A stretch of 64,000 nt of DNA, from contig OY761986.2 of assembly GCA_963665155.2 (NCBI GenBank), positions 1,860,001-1,924,000 on the forward strand. The letters are read 5' to 3'. The translations under genes and the position numbers were made by a program. Position 1 is the stretch's first letter, and each line of letters opens with the position of its first letter. Source of the stretch: UBA1141 sp963665155 (lineage in GTDB: Bacteria; Chloroflexota; Dehalococcoidia; Lucifugimonadales; UBA3495). The notes below the pieces were generated by a model. The model did no database searches. It was not told the DNA's origin and saw nothing but the letters and a program-made list of their open reading frames with translations. Shown in pieces: positions 38,827 to 46,600 of this stretch.

Positions 38827-38900
38827 TGGCCGGTAGCTCAGAGGCAGAGCGGTCGGCTTATAACCGACTGAGTGAAGGTTCGAGTCCCTCCTGCCCACCA
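38827..38900 (+). tRNA. tRNA-Ile (anticodon UAU), imperfect acceptor stem
   Basis: D arm GCTC-AGAGGCA-GAGC; anticodon arm GTCGG-CTTATAA-CCGAC with anticodon TAT at 38859-38861; T arm GAAGG-TTCGAGT-CCCTC; CCA encoded at the end. The acceptor stem is poor: TGGCCGG pairs with CTGCCCA through one C-C mismatch and one G-U pair, and the 3' side seems one base short. The T stem has one A-C mismatch. The 3' end lies within an attachment-like 30-mer, so an integration event may have replaced it. It may be a working gene or a damaged copy. Confidence 0.7.
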
Positions 38901-38922
38901 ACGTGTACGGTAGACAGAACCG
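38893..38922 (-). repeat. Attachment-like 30-mer at the tRNA 3' end
   Basis: GCCCACCA (tRNA end) plus ACG plus TGTACGGTAGACAGAACCG. Inverse of 35017-35046 with 27 of 30 matches. Confidence 0.7.
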
Positions 38923-39375
38923 TCTTCGAGATGTGGCTCGGCGGGCTGTGATCCCTGACACCGCGATCCTTACGCGGTCAGGCGGTGGATGCAGGTTGCC
39001 GCATCGGGACCGCCCAGGCCGGCGCAACCCGGCCGGACACGTTCTCTTTGAGGGAGATGCCTCTCCAGCAGGAGTTCACCATGGGAGTAAGTGTCCGGCT
39101 GGTGGACACCGCCCCCTTCGGCACGCCTTGCACTGACCCAACTGGTCGGCCTCGTGATATGCGACATGGCACTCGCGACCAAGTGCTCGGGCTCATAGCA
39201 AGGCTGCTCATGCCCAGTGGCGGGCTGAACGGCACTACTAGCGGCGGAACTCTATTGTAAATGGCCGCGGGGGTCCGACAATTCTCGCCCCCGGCGCTTC
39301 CTTTGACAGGAATCTAGCTAGACTGGAACGTGGATCACCCCAGGGCGCTCGACCAAGGTCTTGAAGCCGTACAGT
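38923..39375. other. No recognisable gene
   Basis: A few frames of 70-90 codons run through it on both strands, but none has a ribosome site or a pattern I recognise. It could hold a decayed gene. Confidence 0.4.
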
Positions 39376-39834
39376 CTACGATTTTTGTCCGCCCCTCGAT
39401 GGGTTCCGCCGAATAACTTCGTAGACACTTGGTTGCAGTTCTTCCAACAGGCGAAGGTCAATTCTCTCACCGCCTTCGTGGGCTATTACGTTTCGATGGG
39501 TGTTGACCTTTTTGAAGGCTTGCTCCTCCTCTATTTTGAGACCACAACTGTGAAGGAATCGCCTGCACCTGTCATGGAGTCGGAGGAACCAGAGCCTACG
39601 GTAAGCATCGTCTGTTAGCGGGGCCAATTGGAGCGCGTCCAGCAGTTGCCGTAGCGGTGCCGGGTCCGCTCCAACGGAGTCCACTTGCGCTCTGATCTGA
39701 CTGACCAGTGCTGCAACCCCACGGGCTTTCTCGCGCAGCTCTTCTGTTGCGAGGGGAGTCGATGTGGATCCCTCCGGACTCGAAACGCTAAGCCGCAGCA
39801 GATCGAGCCAATGGCGAGGCATCATGGCGCACAA
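39376..39834 (-). CDS. Hypothetical protein with HEPN-like RNxxxH motif
   Basis: 152 residues from TTG 39834 (ATG 39825 also possible). Helical throughout. The C-terminal third holds KVNTHRNVIAHEGGERIDLR, an Rx4H arrangement (RNVIAH) like the active site of HEPN ribonucleases. The N-terminal half contains a long helix (EELREKARGVAALVSQIRAQ). HEPN proteins act in toxin-antitoxin and abortive-infection systems. No partner antitoxin is adjacent, so the role is uncertain; it might be the end of a longer decayed gene. Confidence 0.5.
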   Translation of the reverse strand: MCAMMPRHWLDLLRLSVSSPEGSTSTPLATEELREKARGVAALVSQIRAQVDSVGADPAPLRQLLDALQLAPLTDDAYRRLWFLRLHDRCRRFLHSCGLKIEEEQAFKKVNTHRNVIAHEGGERIDLRLLEELQPSVYEVIRRNPSRGGQKS

Positions 39835-40134
39835 ACTGGTCTATGCCGCATCCGACGAAACTCCGGCGGCCCAACATCCAATGCGGGAATTGGTGCTGGT
39901 CGACGGTGGTCCTGAGCGCTGAGATTTCAGTAGCATTCCTCGGTGAGGCAACGGGGACACCCCAAATACTGCTGGTAGGGCTTCGTGAATGTAGGGTGGC
40001 TTCACTTGCCACGGCACGATATGGGCCGGAGGCCTCACGAACCCGCAGAGGTTAGCACCTCCCACGGTGAGTGCCTCAGATGCAACGGTTATTCCACCAA
40101 ACTTCTATCAATGATGTAACTTGCGCACTTATGC
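39835..40134. other. No gene seen
   Basis: Non-coding between the HEPN-like gene and the recombinase fragment. Confidence 0.4.
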
Positions 40135-40602
40135 AAGGTCATAGAGGCGGTCAGCAACCCTGCTGTTATCGCCGCCGAGCTTGAAGATGTTATCGTCGGA
40201 GGAGCTGGGGACACGTCTCAGGAGATGAGCCAGCTCAAAAGGGAGATCAGGGGTCTCGAGGGTCAGCAGATTCGGCTGATCCAACAGCGCAGCAAGGACG
40301 TGATTGACCAAGAGCTTCTGGAACGTCAGATAGGCCCTGTAAAGGCACTATGCGACGAGAAGCGCCAGTCGCTGCGTGTATTGGAGGAGCAGCAGCGTGT
40401 CAGAGACAGTAAGTGGGAGAGAGAGAGCCGCGTCCACTGGTTATGTCAGCAGTTGGCCGTGAAGTTAGAGTCCCTCGATTTCGACGAGAAACGCGCTCTG
40501 CTTGAAGCCTTCGCCGTAGAGGTGAAGGCTTCACGGGATGAGGCCGATATCAAGTTAGTCCTTGATCCAAAATTTACTACCATTGAACAAACATTGGCAT
40601 GA
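40135..40602 (+). pseudogene. C-terminal fragment of a serine recombinase
   Basis: The frame begins without a start at about 40135 (KVIEAVSNPAVIAAELEDVI) and continues through the coiled-coil tail (KREIRGLEGQQIRLIQQRSK) and the terminal motif LDFDEKRALLEAFAVEVKAS. The resolvase and zinc-ribbon domains are absent. The last codons (FTTIEQTLA) are encoded by the right attachment-like repeat and overlap the dnaN 3' end by 26 bases. It is probably the end of an older or second integrase that used the same site. Confidence 0.8.
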
Positions 40603-41728
40603 CTACGTGGACATAGTCCTCGGAGTCGGTGGGCCGGAACACCCCTGGGCTTGAGGATGAAGTCGTTTCCAAGGCTACTTTTCCCTTTTCGAGGACGGTC
40701 AAAACGTCCATAAGGTAGCGGCTGTTGAAGGCGATTTTGCCTTCATCGCCCTCTATCGAGTCGGCATCAACCTCGTCTTGGTTGTCTCCCACTTCCTCAG
40801 ATTTGGCCGATATGATCACTTTTCCGTTGCCGCCGCCGCCATTGGAAGGCACCAATTCCAAGCGTATTATGTTGCTGCCGTCTCGCGCGAAAATGGCTGC
40901 GGTTCGCACTGCCCTCAAAAGAGCAGGCAAATCCAGGATCGCCCGGGTATCGTGCCGCTCTGGAATGAGTTGCTCGTAGTTGGGGAAGGCCCCCTGCAGC
41001 AACTGGGAAACCACCTCAACAGTTTCCACTCCCCGTATCCGGAACATTACTTGCCCCTTGGCCGGAGTCATCATTATGTCAACCGGTTCTTCTTGATCAC
41101 CCAACAAGCGGTTTAGCTCGTTCAGGGTGCGGGCCGGAATAATCACCTTAATCTCCGACTCCACCGGCGATTGCAAGGCACCGTGATGGACAGCCAAACG
41201 AAAGCCGTCGGCGCCCGCCAGGCTAAATCGGTCGCCTTCCAACTTCAATTCAACGCCGGTCAGCACTGGGCGGGACTCCTCAGTGGCAGCGGCAAAGGCC
41301 ACTCGGGCAATCGCAGCCTTAAGCACCGCAGCGTCAACTTGGGCCGCCACGCCATCGTCGACCGTGGGAATTGGCGGAAACTCGCTGGCATCCGTTCCGT
41401 GGATGGTAGCCTCGGAATGCTCACCTTGAGAAAGCTTGAGAACCCCCGAACCAGGTTGGATTTCCAACTTGATTTGGTCATTGGGCAATGAACCCACAAA
41501 CTCGGTTAAGAGGCGTGCTGGCACAGTAATCGCGCCTTCCTCTTCAATCATTGCTCCGGTCCAAGTGGTAATGGCAATTTCCAGGTTGGTGGCGGAAAGC
41601 TTGAGCATAGACTGATCCACGCTCAACAAGACATTCTGCGTAACTGGAAGCGTCGCCCGGGTTGCCACAGCGCGGCCCACAATGGCCAGACCCCGGCTGA
41701 GGTTCTCTTGCAGGCATGTGAGTTTCAT
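40577..41728 (-). CDS. dnaN: DNA polymerase III beta subunit (sliding clamp)
   Basis: 383 residues with three clamp domains. The start is MKLTCLQENLSRGLAIVGRA; GVELKLEGDRFSLAGADGFR is the conserved middle-domain block; FNSRYLMDVL and the end VVMPM are family landmarks. The dimeric ring holds the replicase on DNA. The final FVQW follows the usual MPM end and lies in the attachment-like repeat. dnaA, recF and gyrB are not adjacent, and no DnaA boxes are evident upstream, so this is a dnaN outside a classic origin cluster. Asp-rich insertion near residue 330 (DNQDEVDADSIEGDEG). Confidence 0.96.
   Translation of the reverse strand: MKLTCLQENLSRGLAIVGRAVATRATLPVTQNVLLSVDQSMLKLSATNLEIAITTWTGAMIEEEGAITVPARLLTEFVGSLPNDQIKLEIQPGSGVLKLSQGEHSEATIHGTDASEFPPIPTVDDGVAAQVDAAVLKAAIARVAFAAATEESRPVLTGVELKLEGDRFSLAGADGFRLAVHHGALQSPVESEIKVIIPARTLNELNRLLGDQEEPVDIMMTPAKGQVMFRIRGVETVEVVSQLLQGAFPNYEQLIPERHDTRAILDLPALLRAVRTAAIFARDGSNIIRLELVPSNGGGGNGKVIISAKSEEVGDNQDEVDADSIEGDEGKIAFNSRYLMDVLTVLEKGKVALETTSSSSPGVFRPTDSEDYVHVVMPMFVQW
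40579..40602. repeat. Attachment-like repeat, right copy (dnaN 3' end)
   Basis: 24 bp containing TGAACAAACATTGGCATGA; 22 of 24 match to 7754-7777, same orientation. It covers the last codons of dnaN. Confidence 0.75.
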
Positions 41729-42308
41729 TTATGAATCCCCTTGTAGACTTCGTTTCCAAATTAGTGCTTGTCAAAATTAGGCCGCTCAAAATCCGGTCAA
41801 TCTCGAGACAGAGAAGGGGCCGTGACTGGTAAAGTCACCTCAAGCAGGCCGCCTGTTGATGCTTGGCGGAATTTTGGTTCCCTATTATTGCACCCCTGCT
41901 TTCCAAAAACAACTTATGTCAATGGCAATTTAGGTGCTATGTTTGGCGAGTTGTGTGTCTCTTTTCCCAGCTTGGATACTCCCATTCGGCAGTCGACCAA
42001 CACCCGATATCCAGCAAATCCGGCATCTTGCTGCTGACGGCTCCCAATAAGGGCAGATTACGCCTGCGATTAAGGCCAGGTTACGCCTGCGATTAAGGCC
42101 AGGTTACGCCTGTGACGGAAACTATCTCTGCTATAATACCCATCGTCACAGCCGCCCAATTCGCCGGTTGGAACCGAAGGGTATTTGACTCCAGGAAACG
42201 CTTAATTAAACCGCGCTTCAATAAATAGAAGTTAATTACACATACTGGCCCTTTGCCAGGTGGCGTTTCGCATAGTCCCGAGCCTGGCTATTCGGCCCGA
42301 GGAATCCG
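41729..42308. other. Divergent intergenic region, dnaN/alaX
   Basis: 580 bases without a gene. It contains the 23-bp tandem repeat (42058-42112) and a TATAAT box at 42132-42137 facing alaX. The only -35 candidate at the right spacing (42109-42114) is poor. No DnaA boxes were found. Confidence 0.5.
42058..42112. repeat. 23-bp tandem repeat upstream of alaX
   Basis: Unit TTACGCCTGCGATTAAGGCC plus AGG; full copies at 42058 and 42081, partial copy (TTACGCCTG) at 42104. It ends 20 bases before a TATAAT box, where an activator or repressor would bind. Confidence 0.8.
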
Positions 42309-43031
42309 ATGACCGAGCTCTTGTTTCACGATGATAGCTACCTCAAGGAATTTCAGGCCACCGTGACCGAACAGGTTGAGGGCGGCGCCGTTTTGGACCG
42401 TAGCGCCTTTTACATCGGCGGTGGCGGACAGCCCTGCGATACCGGCGTCCTGATTCACGACGGCCATGAGCACATTGTTACCAAGGTCAGCCGCAAGGAC
42501 CGTAAAATTGTGCACCAGATTCAAGAGTCGGTTCCAATATCCTTGGCTGTCGGTCAAAACGTAACAGGCAAGATAGACTGGGACAAACGCCTGTTGCTTA
42601 TGCGGACACACACCGCCTTGCACATCCTCTGTGGCGTGGTGTGGCGCGATTATGGAGCTAAGGTCACCGGGGGCGACATGCGACCGGGGGAGGCACGCAT
42701 GGACTTCGAACTGGAGCAAATGACCGCCCAATTCGCTGAGGAAATCGAAGAGAAAATAAACTATGAAGTTTCGGTCGCCCGGGACGTGCTGGTGGGAAAT
42801 CTATCCCGGGAAGAAGCCGACCAGACCCCCGACCTGATCCGCACCAAAATCAATCTTCTCCCGGCAGCTATTCGGGAAGTGCGTACCATAGACATTCAAG
42901 GCTTGGACATACAAGCCGACGGCGGCACCCATGTGGCCAACACCCAAGAGGTGGGGGTCATTCGGGTGGTTGGCCGAGAAAGCAAAGGGAGAATCAACAA
43001 GCGGCTGCGCATCGGGCTGGCTGAAGTTTAG
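42309..43031 (+). CDS. alaX: Alanyl-tRNA editing protein (AlaX type)
   Basis: 240 residues. It hydrolyses mischarged Ser- or Gly-tRNA(Ala) in trans. The zinc-binding editing motifs are present: HTALHIL (HxxxH, about residue 101) and DGGTHVANTQEVG (TxxH-like block, about residue 203). The N-terminal beta-barrel starts LLFHDDSYLKEFQATV with YIGGGGQPCDTG. Length suits AlaX-M/L. It stands alone after a promoter-like region; the macro-domain gene follows 68 bases downstream. Confidence 0.93.
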   Translation: MTELLFHDDSYLKEFQATVTEQVEGGAVLDRSAFYIGGGGQPCDTGVLIHDGHEHIVTKVSRKDRKIVHQIQESVPISLAVGQNVTGKIDWDKRLLLMRTHTALHILCGVVWRDYGAKVTGGDMRPGEARMDFELEQMTAQFAEEIEEKINYEVSVARDVLVGNLSREEADQTPDLIRTKINLLPAAIREVRTIDIQGLDIQADGGTHVANTQEVGVIRVVGRESKGRINKRLRIGLAEV

Positions 43032-43099
43032 CCCTAAGACACCTACCGGCATTGCCGCCTCTAACTGATTCCGGATTATCCGCAAATAAGAGTCCCATT

Positions 43100-44002
43100 A
43101 TGGAAAAATTAGACGAATTCGACCAGTCCGGCCAGAGCAAGAACTATATCTCATTAGACCAAGCGGTATTGCGTGCGAGAGAGTACGCAAAAGAAGAAGA
43201 AACTGATATTTTAACCCGAGTTGGTTGGGATGAAATCGTTTGGGAAGAGAACGAGAAGCATCATAACGAAGACTCCTACAGAGTAGTTTTGCGTTTTCGC
43301 CGCCCGATCCACGGATTCAAGGAAGAAGAAACCGGCCACAAAGAATTCATATTTGATCTCCTAGGCAACCTACTTTACCAGCCACAGGTATTAACTTGGC
43401 CTCAAACGGTCCTTCCGCCACAGCGCGAATCGATGGGACACAATTCATACCAACGGCTTGGGGTCATACAAGGCGACATCACACAGCAAAGGGTAGATGC
43501 CATTGTAAACGCCGCTAATTCTCGTCTATCCGGGGGTAAACCGCGTTCGGTCGATGGGGCGATTCACCGGGCGGCAGGCCCGAATCTATTACAAGAATGT
43601 AGGAAATTAGGGGGCTGCGAAGTTGGTGAGGCGAAAATCACCCGAGGCTACAACCTACCAGCAGAATGGGTAATCCACACCGTAGGTCCCGTATGGAGTG
43701 GAGGCAGTCAAGGTGAAGCCGCACTGCTGGCCAGTTGTTATCGGCGTTGCTTGGCTTTGGCCCAGGAGTACAACCTACATACCATCGCATTCCCAGCCAT
43801 CAGCACCGGCGTTTATCGGTTTCCCATGGAGCTTGCGACGCGAATAGCCGTCAGAGAGGTTTCAAACTTCCTGAAGACTGAATCGTCGCAGGGCGATTCT
43901 TCGATCACACGAGGAACTTTAGAAAGAGTCACTTTCGTTTGCTTCAACCAGGAGGCGGATTCGGCATACACCGCAGCCGTCCTGGAGTTGGCCGATGGTT
44001 AG
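43100..44002 (+). CDS. Macro-domain protein with novel N-terminal domain
   Basis: About 300 residues from ATG 43100 (ATG 43052 also in frame). Residues about 115-300 are a macro domain: VIQGDITQQRVDAIVNAANS, SVDGAIHRAAGPNLLQEC and IAFPAISTGVYRFPMELATR, all ADP-ribose-binding signatures of O-acetyl-ADP-ribose or ADP-ribosyl-protein hydrolases. The first 110 residues (YISLDQAVLRAREYAKEEET, then YRVVLRFRRPIHGF and FIFDLLGNLLYQPQVL) form a separate compact unit I do not recognise. The end overlaps hyuA by 8 bases, which links them. Confidence 0.88.
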   Translation: MEKLDEFDQSGQSKNYISLDQAVLRAREYAKEEETDILTRVGWDEIVWEENEKHHNEDSYRVVLRFRRPIHGFKEEETGHKEFIFDLLGNLLYQPQVLTWPQTVLPPQRESMGHNSYQRLGVIQGDITQQRVDAIVNAANSRLSGGKPRSVDGAIHRAAGPNLLQECRKLGGCEVGEAKITRGYNLPAEWVIHTVGPVWSGGSQGEAALLASCYRRCLALAQEYNLHTIAFPAISTGVYRFPMELATRIAVREVSNFLKTESSQGDSSITRGTLERVTFVCFNQEADSAYTAAVLELADG

Positions 44003-46004
44003 AACCGTGGTAGGAATTGATGTTGGAGGCACTTTCACCGACATCGCAATCCTCGAAAATGGCCAACTCAAGGTCCACAAACTACCCTCAACTCCCGACG
44101 ACCCGTCAAGAGGAATCCTGCAAGGCGTTGCGGAAACCGGTCTAACAGAAGCCAACTTTGTCCACGGCTCCACCGTCGCCACCAACGCTCTCCTAGAAGG
44201 AAAAGGCGCACGCACCGCTCTTGTCACTACCTTGGGCTTCGAGGATGTGTTGGAGATCGGTCGCCAAGCGCGCACCGAGCTCTACAACCTGAATATAGAC
44301 CGGGCGCCGGCTCTTGCCCCTTGGGAGCTTCGCTTTGGTCTGGCCGAGCGGGTCGACCACACGGGGGCCATTATTGAAGACCTCACTCCGGAAGCGCTGG
44401 AAACACTAATGGCGCTTCTGGAAGAATCCAAGGTTGACGCTGTTGCCGTGTCATTCCTGTTCTCGTTCCTCAATCCAGCCCACGAAGAGATGGTGTTAAA
44501 CGCCCTCCAACGGTTGCCTGATCCGCCTTTCATTTCGATTTCCAGCCGGGTATTGCCCGAGTTTCGGGAGTACGAGCGCACCAGCACTGTGGTGGTGAAC
44601 TCCTATGTGGGCCAGCTTATGGAGCGCTACTTGGGCGGACTGGAAAAGTCCCTGGGCAAAGGACTGCGGATTATGCAGTCTTCCGGAGGCAGCATCACTG
44701 CCGGCTTGGCGTCGGAGCAACCGGTGAGAACCATTCTGAGCGGTCCCGCCGGAGGCGTGGTCGGCGCATTTTATACCGCCGTCGAAGCGGGCTACCCCGA
44801 CATCATCACGCTAGACATGGGAGGCACCTCCACCGACGTTTCCCTTTGTCCCGGCGTAATCAAAGAGAGCACAGCTTCAAATGTTGGCGGTTATCCCATC
44901 GGCGTCCCGATGATCGAGATACACACTGTTGGAGCGGGCGGCGGGTCCATCGCCAGGGTGGACAGCGGGGGAGCGCTGGTGGTTGGGCCGCAATCGGCGG
45001 GCGCAGACCCTGGCCCGGCTTGCTACGGCAAGGGCGAACAGATCACCGTCACCGACGCCAACTTGATTTTGGGCCGCTTGCGCGCGGACCGCTTTCTGGG
45101 CGGTAGGATGGAACTGGACCGGCAACGGTCGGAAAGACTGCTGGAAACCCTGGCTTCCCAGATTGGCGTCTCCACGACCGATGCGGCACTGGGCATTCAG
45201 AGGGTAGTAAACGCCAACATGGAACGAGCCATTCGCACAATTTCCCTGGAACGGGGCTACGACCCGCGGTTGTTTACCCTGGTGCCCTTCGGTGGCGCTG
45301 GTCCGATGCACAGTTGCGAGCTGGCCCAAGAGTTGGGAATACCCAGAGTGCTGGTGCCCGCCCGCCCGGGAATCCTATCCGCCTTCGGGGTGGCCATCGC
45401 CGACATCGTCAAGGATTACTCAAGGACGGTGATGCTGCGTGGGGAGGATGTGAACCGGGCCAGACTGGAAGAAGAATTTCACGGCATGGAAGGCCTGGCC
45501 AGAGAAGAATTGCGTGGGGAGAGCCTGCCCGCCGAAGAGATGGTAGCACGGCGGTTTTTGGATGCCCGCTACGTCGGCCAGTCTTTCGAGTTGACCATCG
45601 ACTATCCATCCGATACGGGCCGGGCCAACCTGGAGCGGTTCATCAGGGACAGCTTTTACAAAGCACATCTCCGCCGGTTCGGTTATGCCGACCGCCGGGA
45701 ACCCATAGAGATAGTGAGCCTAAGATTAAAACTAGAATTGGAGATGGAGAAGCCGCAAACGACCGCCCAGCCAGCCGGGAATCCTGACCCTTCATCCGCA
45801 AAGATTGGAGAGGCTGAGGTAGTCTTTAGCTCCGGCCCTGCGAGTACACCCTTGTACGACAGGGAAAAGCTGAGCAGCGGCGCCCAAATTCAGGGACCGG
45901 CACTGGTCATCCAGATGGACACGACCGTAGTGGTCTCGCCAGGATGGAGCGGCGTGGTGGACCCTTACGGGAACTTGATATTGGAGCCAGAGGCGCACCC
46001 ATGA
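43995..46004 (+). CDS. hyuA: Hydantoinase/oxoprolinase subunit A
   Basis: 669 residues. The N-terminal Hydant_A_N domain begins VVGIDVGGTFTDIAI (ATP-binding actin-like motif). GSTVATNALLEGKGARTALV, SGPAGGVVGAFY, LDMGGTSTDVSL and GAGGGSIARVDSGGALVVGP complete the hydantoinase A core. It acts with HyuB in ATP-dependent opening of hydantoin, oxoproline or related rings. Its partner hyuB lies 1.5 kb downstream, separated by a TA-like pair and a PIG-L deacetylase. The stop overlaps the DUF2283 start (ATGA). Confidence 0.95.
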   Translation: MVRTVVGIDVGGTFTDIAILENGQLKVHKLPSTPDDPSRGILQGVAETGLTEANFVHGSTVATNALLEGKGARTALVTTLGFEDVLEIGRQARTELYNLNIDRAPALAPWELRFGLAERVDHTGAIIEDLTPEALETLMALLEESKVDAVAVSFLFSFLNPAHEEMVLNALQRLPDPPFISISSRVLPEFREYERTSTVVVNSYVGQLMERYLGGLEKSLGKGLRIMQSSGGSITAGLASEQPVRTILSGPAGGVVGAFYTAVEAGYPDIITLDMGGTSTDVSLCPGVIKESTASNVGGYPIGVPMIEIHTVGAGGGSIARVDSGGALVVGPQSAGADPGPACYGKGEQITVTDANLILGRLRADRFLGGRMELDRQRSERLLETLASQIGVSTTDAALGIQRVVNANMERAIRTISLERGYDPRLFTLVPFGGAGPMHSCELAQELGIPRVLVPARPGILSAFGVAIADIVKDYSRTVMLRGEDVNRARLEEEFHGMEGLAREELRGESLPAEEMVARRFLDARYVGQSFELTIDYPSDTGRANLERFIRDSFYKAHLRRFGYADRREPIEIVSLRLKLELEMEKPQTTAQPAGNPDPSSAKIGEAEVVFSSGPASTPLYDREKLSSGAQIQGPALVIQMDTTVVVSPGWSGVVDPYGNLILEPEAHP

Positions 46005-46303
46005 AGCTTCACTATTACGCTGATACCGATTCACTATACATTGAGTTGTCAGACAAACCTGGCGTAGACTCCCGTGAGGTCGCACCTGGGATTGTCATGG
46101 ATTTCGACGCTGACAAACAGATTGTCGGAATTGATATTCAAAAGGCAAAGAAGCTGGCGAATCTATCCGATCGTGATCAGGTATTGATGTCGAAACCTGA
46201 AGAGCTTTGCGTAAAGGAAATTGAAGGCCTCTTAGCGGGTGAAGATGAAATAGGAAGGGGGGAATGGGTATCGTGGGAGGAAGTCCGACGAAAAGATGTA
46301 TGA
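46001..46303 (+). CDS. DUF2283 protein, likely antitoxin
   Basis: 100 residues from ATG 46001. Sequence MKLHYYADTDSLYIELSDKP, then REVAPGIVMDFDADKQIVGI and DIQKAKKL, is the complete DUF2283 pattern. Its end overlaps the next gene by 8 bases, and that gene encodes a ParE/RelE-type toxin. A C-terminal acidic tail (GEDEIGRGEWVSWEEVRRK) could bind the toxin. It is inserted between hyuA and the rest of the operon with an ATGA overlap. Confidence 0.8.
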   Translation: MKLHYYADTDSLYIELSDKPGVDSREVAPGIVMDFDADKQIVGIDIQKAKKLANLSDRDQVLMSKPEELCVKEIEGLLAGEDEIGRGEWVSWEEVRRKDV

Positions 46304-46556
46304 AATCCGGCTTTCACGCCGTGCAAATCGTTACTATCAACGGGTTGACAGAGGCACAGCGCGAAGGCTAGACCGATGCTTTGAAGATTTGAGAATAAAC
46401 CCTTTAAGTTCGACCCATGTAAGACCCATCCAAGGGAGACCAGGACTCCATCATTACCGTATTGGCGATTTGAGGGTGCTATTTACCAGAGAACAATATC
46501 AGCTCATAGTGTGGATACCTGAGATTGGACCTCGGGGTGATATTTACAGTTCGTAA
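46296..46556 (+). CDS. RelE/ParE-family toxin
   Basis: 86 residues. MYEIRLSRRANRYYQRVDRG, LDRCFEDLRINPLSS, RPIQGRPGLHHYRIGDLRVL and LIVWIPEIGPRGDIY match the RelE/ParE fold, an mRNA interferase or gyrase inhibitor. Arg and His residues at the RIGDLRV strand fit RelE-type RNase function. It overlaps the DUF2283 gene, which comes first as is usual for an antitoxin. Confidence 0.85.
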   Translation: MYEIRLSRRANRYYQRVDRGTARRLDRCFEDLRINPLSSTHVRPIQGRPGLHHYRIGDLRVLFTREQYQLIVWIPEIGPRGDIYSS

Positions 46557-46600
46557 ATCGACCCTGGGCGACAATCCAGGACAAAATATGGAGATTCATA

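Noticed and set aside
38985..39260. 91-codon frame after the tRNA as a gene
   Set aside because: No ribosome site, no recognised pattern, and overlapping frames on both strands look equally good.
41729..42308. Origin of replication next to dnaN
   Set aside because: No DnaA boxes, no AT-rich unwinding element and no dnaA nearby; only tandem 23-mers were found.
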